Source of the DNA: Promicromonosporaceae bacterium
GTDB taxonomy: Bacteria; Actinomycetota; Actinomycetes; Actinomycetales; Cellulomonadaceae
Direction: 5' to 3'
NCBI GenBank assembly: GCA_009780755.1
Contig: WQZL01000040.1
Span: 1 to 15,678, forward strand
DNA: 15,678 nucleotides
Shown here: one piece after another, positions 8,201 to 15,429 of the stretch
How the letters are laid out: each line of letters opens with the position of its first letter
Position numbering within the stretch: the first letter of the stretch is position 1
Notes under the pieces: model-generated
Database searches by the model: none
Told to the model about the DNA's origin: nothing
What the model saw: only the letters and a program-made list of their open reading frames with translations
Program-made: the position numbers and the translations under genes

Positions 8201-8817
8201 TCGGCAACGTGACGCAATGCCTGGCTCCATTCGGCCTCGGTGGCGGCAAGCGCGCCGTAAACAGCCTGAGCCACGCGGCGCGGATCGACGGCGGGCCATC
8301 GCCTGGCTCGACATCGGCTCCGGCGCTCGCGGCTAACCGACACCGCCTGCGGAATCACTCCAAGTAGCCCCACCGCGGAGAAGAGCGCAAACATCGGTTG
8401 TCGCAGTGCCGCCGCCAGTCCCACGAATGCGAGTACGGGCAGCGCGGTCGCCAACAAACCGAGCCACGACGTCGCACTGCCAGGTTGAGACGACGCCGTG
8501 GCGGCAGGCGGAATGAGTTTAGATAGCGCCGGGGGGTGGAGCTGCCCTCTAGCTTCGGCGGCTTTGCCGCGCTCGTGCCCCACGCGGAGAATCGCCCCCG
8601 GCAACAATGGTCGATCACCGACGATGCAATCATCGGTGACCCGCACCTGCTCGACGGGGCTATACCCATCGGCCCAAAGTGGGGCATTTCGAAGCTCGGG
8701 ACGCTGGAGCAACTTGGCCAGCGCACCCCGTGCCTCGCCAATCCGCATCCCGACAGGCAGCAGCACATCCTCGCCGGGATGTACCGTCACCCGGATGCGT
8801 GCGCCGTCAAAGTCCAC
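5287..8817 (-). CDS. EccC-like FtsK/SpoIIIE membrane ATPase with three ATPase modules
   Basis: The 1176-residue protein has EccC-like architecture. An N-terminal beta-rich, FHA/ubiquitin-like domain of about 90 residues includes APLWADG and GDRPLLPGAILRVG. Two membrane segments lie near 117-137 and 142-160, then three FtsK/SpoIIIE ATPase modules. Module 1 has an intact Walker A GTTGSGKS (435-442) and Walker B RLVVVVDEF (531-539). Module 2 has a P-loop-like GQARTGATT (758-766) in which the lysine is alanine, with a Walker B-like LVLIDGIEDL. Module 3 has GARGSGRTT (997-1005), with arginine for lysine, and LLLIDDADAL (1070-1079). In type VII secretion EccC recognises WXG100-type substrates through its last module and drives export; this fits the shape, but no WXG100, EccB, EccD or MycP gene is in the window. 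The start is GTG at 8817; no ribosome binding site is evident. An orphan substrate-recruiting ATPase or a chromosome/peptide translocase are alternatives. Confidence 0.85.
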   Translation of the reverse strand: MDFDGARIRVTVHPGEDVLLPVGMRIGEARGALAKLLQRPELRNAPLWADGYSPVEQVRVTDDCIVGDRPLLPGAILRVGHERGKAAEARGQLHPPALSKLIPPAATASSQPGSATSWLGLLATALPVLAFVGLAAALRQPMFALFSAVGLLGVIPQAVSVSRERRSRCRARRWPAVDPRRVAQAVYGALAATEAEWSQALRHVAEPLPNPVPDAAVAFCGSQSTARAAARALVLEVAARGADVTVIGEGRRAWAWCRWLPGSIAGARSTIPDVLVADLPSRTHLDFARDALRAGANVVLCLSAGASTPTWCRDVRVVSGLRPAASDGSPSLDEKEAERLARLLAAASGLGREVGTLWRPKPSGGTDQSFLRGNGEQLVGSDPANPRLPSVVPLADLLTDDSGCLTWAVPLGVDTAGQMVRFDLVRDGPHLLVAGTTGSGKSELLQALVLGLALRHSPRELALALIDFKGGASFGDCLRLPHVLGRVSDLDATLAARALTGLRVELRRRKTILAQHGVADSAELPDGVLPRLVVVVDEFRALADDLPDLLPGLLRIAAQGRSLGIHLVLATQRPAGAISADMRANITARLALRVVDTADSLDVLDSPVAAHIPHGFPGRAVLRVGVATPVAMQCAYAGAPATGRKATIYRAPTWREMSRDAPVQTPPPDATGPQASSDPVAELANLVRQAAVAQTASQWPPVWLPPLPDTISLNDVDALTDEQPAWSALPLALGDLPNEQSRTAIAWQPTDGHLAILGQARTGATTALVALAHSALARGWHVHALVPKAAAPAFSRLRPHPGFGTLAGPDDLRRTGRLLRLLIAGASGASPTLVLIDGIEDLRAELATPAVDPVAAALAAGTAVFAVTSRSGAVGGLAARFGPRLTLLSADAAADVLLGVPGASAGRGRQPGRGVWLGASSSIECQIALPGSAIPAVGAGADGSAAPIRLLPLPNRVTPADLTNDALPSPLNPLIGIGGDMATPLALDVSGGALIVGARGSGRTTTLRILLRALGNCVEGDRLIVIGHDPALLADAAIVGAAQVRPTAAEMTELLGSLARLPWANADLPLLLIDDADALASVCPIEADQLAALAATGRAIFILTASILDASLAHRGLLSQLRGSRTGVILSGQERGAEEVFGVNLADAVEPGLALPGRAALIAKGRAEAIQLVGAL

Positions 8818-8854
8818 CCACCCATCATGCGCCTAACCCCGCAACCCCGCAGAA

Positions 8855-8876
8855 ACAATCCACAGTCCTGTGGAAA
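8855..8876 (-). terminator. Palindrome, possible terminator of the DUF4032 gene
   Basis: TCCACAG and CTGTGGA (8859-8865 and 8868-8874) form a perfect inverted repeat, flanked on the minus strand by TTTT before and ATTGTTTCTG after. A 6-bp stem with a 4-nt loop followed by a T-rich run would fit a weak terminator for the gene ending at 8974. The halves also resemble DnaA boxes (one mismatch for TTTTCCACA), so function is uncertain. Confidence 0.35.
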
Positions 8877-8889
8877 ACTGCGCAAAGAC

Positions 8890-8903
8890 CCGACGTTCGT
8901 CGG
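8890..8903. repeat. Short palindrome CCGACG-TT-CGTCGG
   Basis: Six-base arms meet around TT, in the spacer between the DUF4032 stop and the EccC-like start. It could be an operator or part of a composite terminator with the neighbouring palindrome at 8859-8874. Confidence 0.35.
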
Positions 8904-8910
8904 TTCCACA

Positions 8911-8952
8911 AGTAAACTAAGAGAAACTAAGAGAAACTAAGAGAAACTAAGA
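8911..8952. repeat. 10-bp tandem repeat GAGAAACTAA, about four units
   Basis: Three perfect units GAGAAACTAA (8921-8950) are preceded by one imperfect unit AGTAAACTAA (8911-8920) and followed by GA. On the minus strand the unit reads TTAGTTTCTC. It lies about 95-140 nt upstream of the EccC-like start and just after the DUF4032 stop. The period equals roughly one turn of DNA, so A/T runs face the same side of the helix. It could bend DNA, bind a protein in phase, or vary in copy number by slippage. Confidence 0.85.
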
Positions 8953-8973
8953 ATGCCTGAGTAGAGCTGAGGG

Positions 8974-10533
8974 TTAGGTAAGCAGGTCGTCTTCGGGGCG
9001 CCAGGGGCGCTCGGGAGCGTCCTCGTCGCCGGGGCGGAGAACGGACTTGCGGAGAGGAGAACCCGTGACGATTATCGGATCGGGCACGATGGCATCGGCG
9101 AGGATTTCCGGCTCCTCTTGCAGCACGGCCAGAGCCGCCGCCTGACCCGCCGCCGCTACGGCCTCCTGTACCGCCGTCGAGGTCAGCTCCTCCTTCGAAT
9201 GGCGTAGTTGCGCCAGCTTCTCGGCATCCTCGGCCTCGACCGCCGCCAGGTCAGCCGCGTCCAACGCTCCGGCCAGGCCGCCCACATCGTCCAGGCTTAA
9301 CTCGAAGATGTCCGTGTCGCCTGGCACCGATTCCAGCATCGCCTCGTCTGGCCGCTGCGTCAACACCTCGGCCGCATAGCTCTCGGCAGCCTCCGGCATG
9401 GGCACGTCCCGATTTTCGGCCTGCGAGCGATACCAGCGGTGATCTAGCACCTCGTGATATAGCTGCGCGGGTTCTAGCTTGCCGCGCAGGTCGCGTGGAA
9501 TCGCTGCGATGGTTGGCTCAAACGAGTTCAGCAGCCAGTCGTAGGCCGCCATCTGTTCGGAGTCTCGGCCATGCGGCAGGCGCGCCCGCCAGGCGTCCAT
9601 GTCATTGAGCAGCCGCCGCGCCTGCTTGTCTTCAACATCCAGACCGGTTAACCGCAGCAGGCGCCGCGAGTGATGGCCCGCATCTACCACCTTGGGCTGA
9701 ATCCGCATGGTCGTGCCATCCGGGGCGGTGACGATGGAGAGCTCCTCCACGTCGAAACCAACCTCATTGAGACGGCGAATTCGCTCGTCTACCCGCCAAT
9801 ACTCGTCGGCCGAGAAAGATTCGGCCGTGGTCAGCGCCGCCCACAGCTCCTCATACCTCTCAACCAAGTGGTCGCCGATGGCGATGGGATCGACCTCCTC
9901 GCCGAGCAGACCGCCGGCCTCCAGGTCGAACAGTTCGCCGATGATGTTGGTGCGGGCCAAATCCACATCGTAGGCGCGTTGTCCATCCGTGAGCTTAGGG
10001 TGCAGATCACCGGTCTCGGCGTCCACCAGGTAGGCGGCAAATCCCCCCGCATCGCGGCGGAACAAAATATTCGACAACGACACATCACCCCAATAAAAGC
10101 CGATCAGGTGCAGCCGCACCAACAGCACGGCCGCCGCATCGATTAGCCGGTCGCCGGTGTCGAGGCGCACGGATTGGCTGAACACGGCGCGGTAGGGCAA
10201 GGAGAATTGCAGGTGTTCGGTGATGATGCACGACTCCAGCGGCTCGCCCGCCTCATCCGTGCGCCCGGTGACAACCGCGATGGGTTTGACACAGGGTACG
10301 TCGAGCTTGCGCAGCTTGCGGAGCAGTTTGTACTCGCGAAAGGCGTAGTGATCGCGGGTTTCCTTGACCGCCAGCACCCGCTTGCCCAGCTTCACGAAAC
10401 GGACGGTGTGGCGGGAAATACCACGCGGCAGGGCGGCGAGTACCTCTTCGGGCCAGTTTTCTAGGGGCACCGCCCAGGGCAGATTGAGCAGGGCGCTTTC
10501 GGGCTTGGCGGCGGTGAACTGAAGGGATTCCAC
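8974..10533 (-). CDS. DUF4032 protein with kinase-like core
   Basis: The product resembles the actinobacterial DUF4032 family, which has a lipopolysaccharide-kinase/protein-kinase-like fold. Counting from the chosen start, a VAIK-like Lys lies in VLAVKE (residue 57), a helix-C-type Glu in FREYKLL (67), and a catalytic loop in GFYWGDVSLSNILF with Asp150 and Asn155. A DFG-like Asp lies in LVDAETGD (171). These residues are all present, so phosphotransfer is plausible though the substrate is unknown. The C-terminal third, after about residue 400, is rich in Ala, Glu and Asp and ends ERPWRPEDDLLT. GTG 10533 is chosen because ESLQFTAAKPESALLNLPW is where family members begin, as I recall; the frame opens at 10590, but that part runs through a long hairpin. 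No Shine-Dalgarno sequence is seen; TAGACT (minus strand, 10547-10542) lies 8 nt before the GTG, hinting at leaderless start. The gene seems monocistronic. Confidence 0.8.
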   Translation of the reverse strand: MESLQFTAAKPESALLNLPWAVPLENWPEEVLAALPRGISRHTVRFVKLGKRVLAVKETRDHYAFREYKLLRKLRKLDVPCVKPIAVVTGRTDEAGEPLESCIITEHLQFSLPYRAVFSQSVRLDTGDRLIDAAAVLLVRLHLIGFYWGDVSLSNILFRRDAGGFAAYLVDAETGDLHPKLTDGQRAYDVDLARTNIIGELFDLEAGGLLGEEVDPIAIGDHLVERYEELWAALTTAESFSADEYWRVDERIRRLNEVGFDVEELSIVTAPDGTTMRIQPKVVDAGHHSRRLLRLTGLDVEDKQARRLLNDMDAWRARLPHGRDSEQMAAYDWLLNSFEPTIAAIPRDLRGKLEPAQLYHEVLDHRWYRSQAENRDVPMPEAAESYAAEVLTQRPDEAMLESVPGDTDIFELSLDDVGGLAGALDAADLAAVEAEDAEKLAQLRHSKEELTSTAVQEAVAAAGQAAALAVLQEEPEILADAIVPDPIIVTGSPLRKSVLRPGDEDAPERPWRPEDDLLT

Positions 10534-10547
10534 GGCTATCAAGTCTA

Positions 10548-10597
10548 CGCAAGGTGGTGGGTCCATAGAGAGGGGGGATGGACCCACCACCGTTGCG
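10548..10597 (-). terminator. Strong hairpin downstream of the secreted protein gene
   Basis: Arms GGTGGTGGGTCCAT (10553-10566) and ATGGACCCACCACC (10578-10591) pair perfectly around an 11-nt loop. CGCAA (10548-10552) and TTGCG (10593-10597) extend the stem to 19 bp with one bulged base. It begins right after the stop of the beta-helix gene, so it most likely ends that transcript. The T-run is poor (TTGCG), so it may instead protect the RNA 3' end. It ends 14 nt before the DUF4032 GTG, so it must also overlap that gene's promoter. Confidence 0.65.
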
Positions 10598-10599
10598 CT

Positions 10600-13551
10600 T
10601 TATGGCTCCGTCAACATTTCGATGCGGGTGTCGCCGGGCAGCAGCACCGTGCACTCTGCGAAATGCCGAGATTCGCCGATCTCGAGCACGTCGATGTGTC
10701 CGATCACGCCATCGGTGCCGAGCCGTAGATCGGTGTCGATGACCTCGATGTTTAGCAAGGCCGAGGCCCAGTCATCGGCGGAGATGTTGGACACGGTCCA
10801 CACGAAGCAGATCGGTTGGCGGTACAGCAGGCGGGCGCCCGAGGATACCAACGTTCCCGTGGCCATGATCGCCTCCGCGTCGGTGGGGTTGCCCACGTCG
10901 ATGAAGGCCGATCTGACGATGCGGATGCGCGGATCGGTGGAGAAGAGGTGAATCTCAAGAGAGGGAACCACTAGGCCGTTGTACAGCGCGTCTGCGGAAC
11001 GAAGGGTGTGGTGAACCAGGGCCTTGGTACCGGCGATGACGTTTCCGGCATCAGCCGTGATCGTGATGGGCGGAGACCAGGTGTCACCGGCAGCGATGAT
11101 CGGCTCGGCGTTAGATACCCGGAGGAACGGCGCCCCCTGGACTTGCTGCACGGTGGTGGTAAACACCAGCGGGCTTAGCGGTAACGGCGCCCCAGGGAGG
11201 ATCGCCAGTTGATAGTTGTAGCCCTTGGCATCGCCCGTCACCACCGAGAACTTCCCTGGGGTTGCTCGCAGTGGATTCCTGAACTCGATGGTGGCATCGG
11301 TGCTGGTAGCCGGGCCGAGATTTGTGATGCCTCCCGGCGAGGCGACGGCCCCTGCCGGGATGGCGGCGGTGACCAGGGCCGAGTCGTCTACTGCCACCAC
11401 CACGTCGAACACCATCAGGTGCGCGTCGTCCCTTTCGGTGACGGAGATCACCCGAGGATTGATGCGGTCGGCATCGATGGTCAACTCGGTCGGGGTGGCG
11501 GTCAGAGTTACATCTTCTGGGGTGAAGGTGTCCGGGTTGATGGGCAGCGAGGATGTCACGGTGTAGTACAGGAACCGAACCGATGTCGGATCGAGCTGAG
11601 ATTCTGCCTGGTTGATCGTGAGCTGCGGGCTACAGCTACCCGTTATCGGTACCACGCGGCTGTATTGCGAGCTTTGCAGCTGCTCAAGCTCGACGTGGGT
11701 TTGCAGGCGGATAAACCCGTTGACCGCCCCGGTGTTCTGGTTGGTGATAACGGCCTGTGTACTCGGGGGGTTCGGCATCCAATCCGGCAGCCCGGCGGTG
11801 GGCAGGTCTACGGTGCCGATGGGCAGGTCCACGATTATCTGCGCGTTATCGCCGACGATGCCTTCCGCCGAGCCGAGATAGAACTCGGCGCGATTCGCGG
11901 CGGTCCAGTACACGTCCAGGGTGACGGGACGGCCGGGAACGGTCCCGGCGGTTGGCCGCGTCGCCTCGACCAAAACTTGGCAGGTTGACAGGTGGCTAAG
12001 CACCTCATTTGGTGTGGCCGCCATTGCGTCAGCGGGGGCCGGGCCAGCAAGCACTGTGGCTGTCCCGGTCGGATACCAGGTGCGAATCTCCTGATTTGCG
12101 GTGGAGTTGCGGTTGCGAACCATGCCCTGCAAGGCGGTAAGCGCCGCCGACTCCTCATTTACAGTGTTTGCCTGGCCGCCACCGCGGGAGAAGGTGTTGC
12201 GCTGCACGGTGGCGGTACCGGTCTGCCACAAGTGCACGACGCCGCCGCCGCGGGAGAATCCATCAAAGTGGTTGTCCCGGATGTAGATCTGGGATGCGAA
12301 GGTGGAGTTTGCGCCCTGGACCGGGTTGGTACCCGGCACGTTGATGGCGGTACGGGCTTCAGTGGTGGTGGAGAACAGGTTGCGCTCAATGATCGTGGTG
12401 CCGGTGAGGCGACCGGTGGGCGGCAACGCGATGATGGCCCGGTGCAGCTCAGGTAGGCCCACATTGTTGGCAAAGATGGAATCGGTGATGGTGAGGTTGT
12501 AAATGAGCGGGGCATTGCTGCTGGTGCTGCCGCCATTCCAGCCGGCATTGAAGTCAAGTACGCTGGAGACGTTCCCCCAGGAGTTGGAGTTCATGCCCTG
12601 GACGCTGACGTTGTGGAAGGTTAGATCGTGCACATGTACACGGTTGGCATCGGTGTAACTACCACCGACGAAGTTGGTGAACCTGGCCCGGCACCCATCG
12701 GCGCGTGAGCCGGAGCAGTCGCCACCGGTGCCGGCGGGATTCACCACATCGATGTCGTCGATGAGGATGTTACGAATCGGCTGACTGGCCGACCCCGCTG
12801 TGTAGCCATTAAATACAAACAGGCCCCCCTCTGATTGGCTGGTGTGGAAGCCGGACAGGTCGTAACCGCGCACTGTGATGTTGCTGGACCCTTCGCGGAA
12901 CACCACGAAACGCTCCGGGTTCCAGTTTTCGGTGCGTGCCGTAGAGCGGGTTCCGTTGGCGGCTCCATCGATCAGTACGTTGTTGGCGCTTGGGGCGAGT
13001 ACGAACGACGAGCCGGAGGTGAGGGGCTGATGGATGTTGAGCAATTCCACGCCGGAAGCCTCAACGTAGAACAGCGTCATCTCGTTGTTGTCGTTGCCGC
13101 CGGCGTAGGGCACCAGCCGGTCATCTAGGTCGATGGTCATCGGGGCTGTGATGTGGAACATGGCGCCGGCGCGATCCTCAAAGGTCACCTGGGTGGTGAG
13201 CATCCGGTTGCCGTTGTCGTTCTGAGTGCCGGTCATCGGGGTTCCTGGAGCGATCGATGGGTCCACGGTAATCAAAACCTCACCGGGTCGGCCATTTAGT
13301 GCGTTTGCCTCGTGAATCGCCGCGCGGAGCGTGCACTGCCCGGCCGAGTTGGCGCAGATGCCATCGCCGGGGTTGGCATCGCCGCCGCCCGCCCACTGCG
13401 TGTGGGTGACCACCAGGTTATGTTTTGACTGCATCGCGTGGGCCACCAAGACGCCTGCCGTCAAGCCAACGGCCATCATCGTGAATGCGGTGATGATCTT
13501 CACGCCCTTTCGGGCGCGACCCAGTGTTGCGATGCGCGCAGCTCTGCCCAT
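10600..13551 (-). CDS. Secreted CSLREA/right-handed beta-helix protein
   Basis: The 983-residue protein starts with a long signal peptide. An Arg/Lys-rich n-region (MGRAARIATLGRARKG) precedes a hydrophobic core near 19-36 and a cleavage motif AHA (37-39). ATG 13551 is chosen because TAGGAG (13564-13559) lies 7 nt upstream; the frame is open to 13653, but that extension would bury the signal peptide. Residues about 55-85 hold a CSLREA-like motif, DGICANSAGQCTLRAAIHEA, typical of extracellular proteins with parallel beta-helices. Asn/Gly-rich rungs with repeated NITV, NILIDDID and LTITDSIFANN patterns fill about 100-480. The second half is beta-sandwich/DUF11-like, with late cysteines, and ends in ECTVLLPGDTRIEMLTEP. 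There is no LPXTG motif and no C-terminal membrane segment, so it is probably released or held non-covalently. Beta-helices of this kind often bind or cleave polysaccharide, but no catalytic site is recognisable. It is followed by a strong hairpin. Confidence 0.8.
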   Translation of the reverse strand: MGRAARIATLGRARKGVKIITAFTMMAVGLTAGVLVAHAMQSKHNLVVTHTQWAGGGDANPGDGICANSAGQCTLRAAIHEANALNGRPGEVLITVDPSIAPGTPMTGTQNDNGNRMLTTQVTFEDRAGAMFHITAPMTIDLDDRLVPYAGGNDNNEMTLFYVEASGVELLNIHQPLTSGSSFVLAPSANNVLIDGAANGTRSTARTENWNPERFVVFREGSSNITVRGYDLSGFHTSQSEGGLFVFNGYTAGSASQPIRNILIDDIDVVNPAGTGGDCSGSRADGCRARFTNFVGGSYTDANRVHVHDLTFHNVSVQGMNSNSWGNVSSVLDFNAGWNGGSTSSNAPLIYNLTITDSIFANNVGLPELHRAIIALPPTGRLTGTTIIERNLFSTTTEARTAINVPGTNPVQGANSTFASQIYIRDNHFDGFSRGGGVVHLWQTGTATVQRNTFSRGGGQANTVNEESAALTALQGMVRNRNSTANQEIRTWYPTGTATVLAGPAPADAMAATPNEVLSHLSTCQVLVEATRPTAGTVPGRPVTLDVYWTAANRAEFYLGSAEGIVGDNAQIIVDLPIGTVDLPTAGLPDWMPNPPSTQAVITNQNTGAVNGFIRLQTHVELEQLQSSQYSRVVPITGSCSPQLTINQAESQLDPTSVRFLYYTVTSSLPINPDTFTPEDVTLTATPTELTIDADRINPRVISVTERDDAHLMVFDVVVAVDDSALVTAAIPAGAVASPGGITNLGPATSTDATIEFRNPLRATPGKFSVVTGDAKGYNYQLAILPGAPLPLSPLVFTTTVQQVQGAPFLRVSNAEPIIAAGDTWSPPITITADAGNVIAGTKALVHHTLRSADALYNGLVVPSLEIHLFSTDPRIRIVRSAFIDVGNPTDAEAIMATGTLVSSGARLLYRQPICFVWTVSNISADDWASALLNIEVIDTDLRLGTDGVIGHIDVLEIGESRHFAECTVLLPGDTRIEMLTEP

Positions 13552-13699
13552 TTCCCAACTCCTAAATGATTCGGTTCGCGGTGGTGTGGCCCACTGCATG
13601 AATGTGTCCATCAATAGATTGCTACTAGGGAGCGGGATTTCGCAACAGCGCAAAACCGTTGGTAATCGTTTTCCAACACCGTTTTCATCGAACGAGTAA

Positions 13700-13728
13700 T
13701 TTGTATTTTATATATATCCCCAGGTCAG
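13700..13728 (-). promoter_or_regulatory. Tentative promoter of the secreted protein gene
   Basis: On the minus strand CTGACC (13728-13723) and TACAAA (13705-13700) are 17 nt apart and each match 4 of 6 consensus bases. The spacer is an A/T run including TATATATA. It would give a leader of about 140 nt before ATG 13551. Confidence 0.3.
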
Positions 13729-13950
13729 TGCGCCGATGACTCAAGGGCACAATTCGTCGTCATGCGATGCGAAACGCGCCGAAGAATGGAGCTAAAGGCG
13801 CCAGATGGCTTCGGGTGTCGCTCAACGTGTCGTCAGATGTAGCTGGCGAGAAGATTGTTTGAAACGTTTTCGCAAACTCAGAAGGCTTCATCAGGTGACG
13901 GCAAGGACACATTTTGAATGTCTTCTTCGTAACTATCGGGCAAATAGAAA

Positions 13951-13977
13951 CAGGCCCGACTGTGATAGTAGGGCCTG
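13951..13977. terminator. Terminator-like hairpin CAGGCCC...GGGCCTG
   Basis: Arms CAGGCCC (13951-13957) and GGGCCTG (13971-13977) pair perfectly around a 13-nt loop in which ACT and AGT can pair further. It is flanked by CTTTATC on the plus strand and by TTTCTATTTG on the minus strand. It could be a bidirectional terminator, or the end of a small RNA or vanished gene in this otherwise empty region. Confidence 0.4.
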
Positions 13978-14051
13978 CTTTATCGAGAACGTTTTTGTGC
14001 ACGAACTGGCTCTTGCAAAGCGCCGGTGTTGCCGCAGAGTAGTAGGTTAGC

Positions 14052-14090
14052 AATAAAAAGACGGGGTCGGTGTTGGCCGACCCCGCCTTT
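14052..14090 (-). terminator. Rho-independent terminator of ugpC
   Basis: On the minus strand a stem CGGGGTCGG/CCGACCCCG (positions 14085-14077 and 14070-14062) around a 6-nt loop is followed by CTTTTTATTG. It starts about 15 nt after the ugpC stop codon and is a textbook intrinsic terminator. Confidence 0.9.
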
Positions 14091-14101
14091 CTGAGTGCGT
14101 G

Positions 14102-15223
<1,122 letters not shown>

Positions 15224-15240
15224 TGTTGGCATTCCTTCCA

Positions 15241-15309
15241 CCGGCAGGTACGTGCCGGACGATCCGTAGTGGAGACGCTGCCCGGCTGTGGGCAGCCTGG
15301 CCGAGTTTA
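15241..15309 (-). promoter_or_regulatory. ugpC promoter and structured leader
   Basis: On the minus strand TAAACT (15309-15304) is a TANNNT -10 candidate, giving a leader of about 75 nt. Within it lie two hairpins: 15277-15296 (GCTGCCC/GGGCAGC, 6-nt loop) and 15241-15258 (CCGGCA/TGCCGG, 6-nt loop). The second abuts the Shine-Dalgarno sequence at 15234-15239. Neither has a T-run. No riboswitch class is recognised. Confidence 0.4.
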
Positions 15310-15416
15310 CCCGCTTCGAGGCGGTTTAGACGATTCGGCAGGCGCACTTGCGCGCAACGAGAGCCAACAAAGGAGCATAGCGGCGCGGTGAGCGGCGCCA
15401 GGTGCCGGTTAACAAC

Positions 15417-15422
15417 TACGGT
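15417..15422 (+). promoter_or_regulatory. Putative -10 box for leaderless kinase transcript
   Basis: TACGGT fits TANNNT and is separated by 7 nt from the kinase ATG at 15430. No Shine-Dalgarno sequence precedes that ATG, so transcription probably starts at or next to the A of ATG. No clear -35 is seen. Confidence 0.45.
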
Positions 15423-15429
15423 ATCCCGC

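Larger units (their letters stand above)
13552..14101. other. 550-nt region without a convincing gene; locally AT-rich
   Basis: This stretch separates the secreted protein gene from ugpC. The part at about 13690-13718 is strikingly AT-rich for this DNA (TTTGTATTTTATATATAT). Open frames of 81 and 97 codons exist on opposite strands (13805-14050 plus, 13760-14053 minus), but neither has a family signature or a ribosome binding site, so I call neither. Contents that can be named are the secreted gene's leader, a possible promoter, several CGTTTT-containing motifs, a terminator-like hairpin at 13951-13977 and the ugpC terminator at 14052-14090. Confidence 0.6.

Noticed and set aside
11209..11988. 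259-codon open frame on the plus strand
   Set aside because: It is antisense to the secreted beta-helix gene, with low-complexity Gly/Val/Arg-rich sequence and no ribosome binding site.
13760..14053. 97-codon minus and 81-codon plus open frames in the AT-rich spacer
   Set aside because: They overlap on opposite strands, lack ribosome binding sites and family signatures, and run across terminator-like hairpins.
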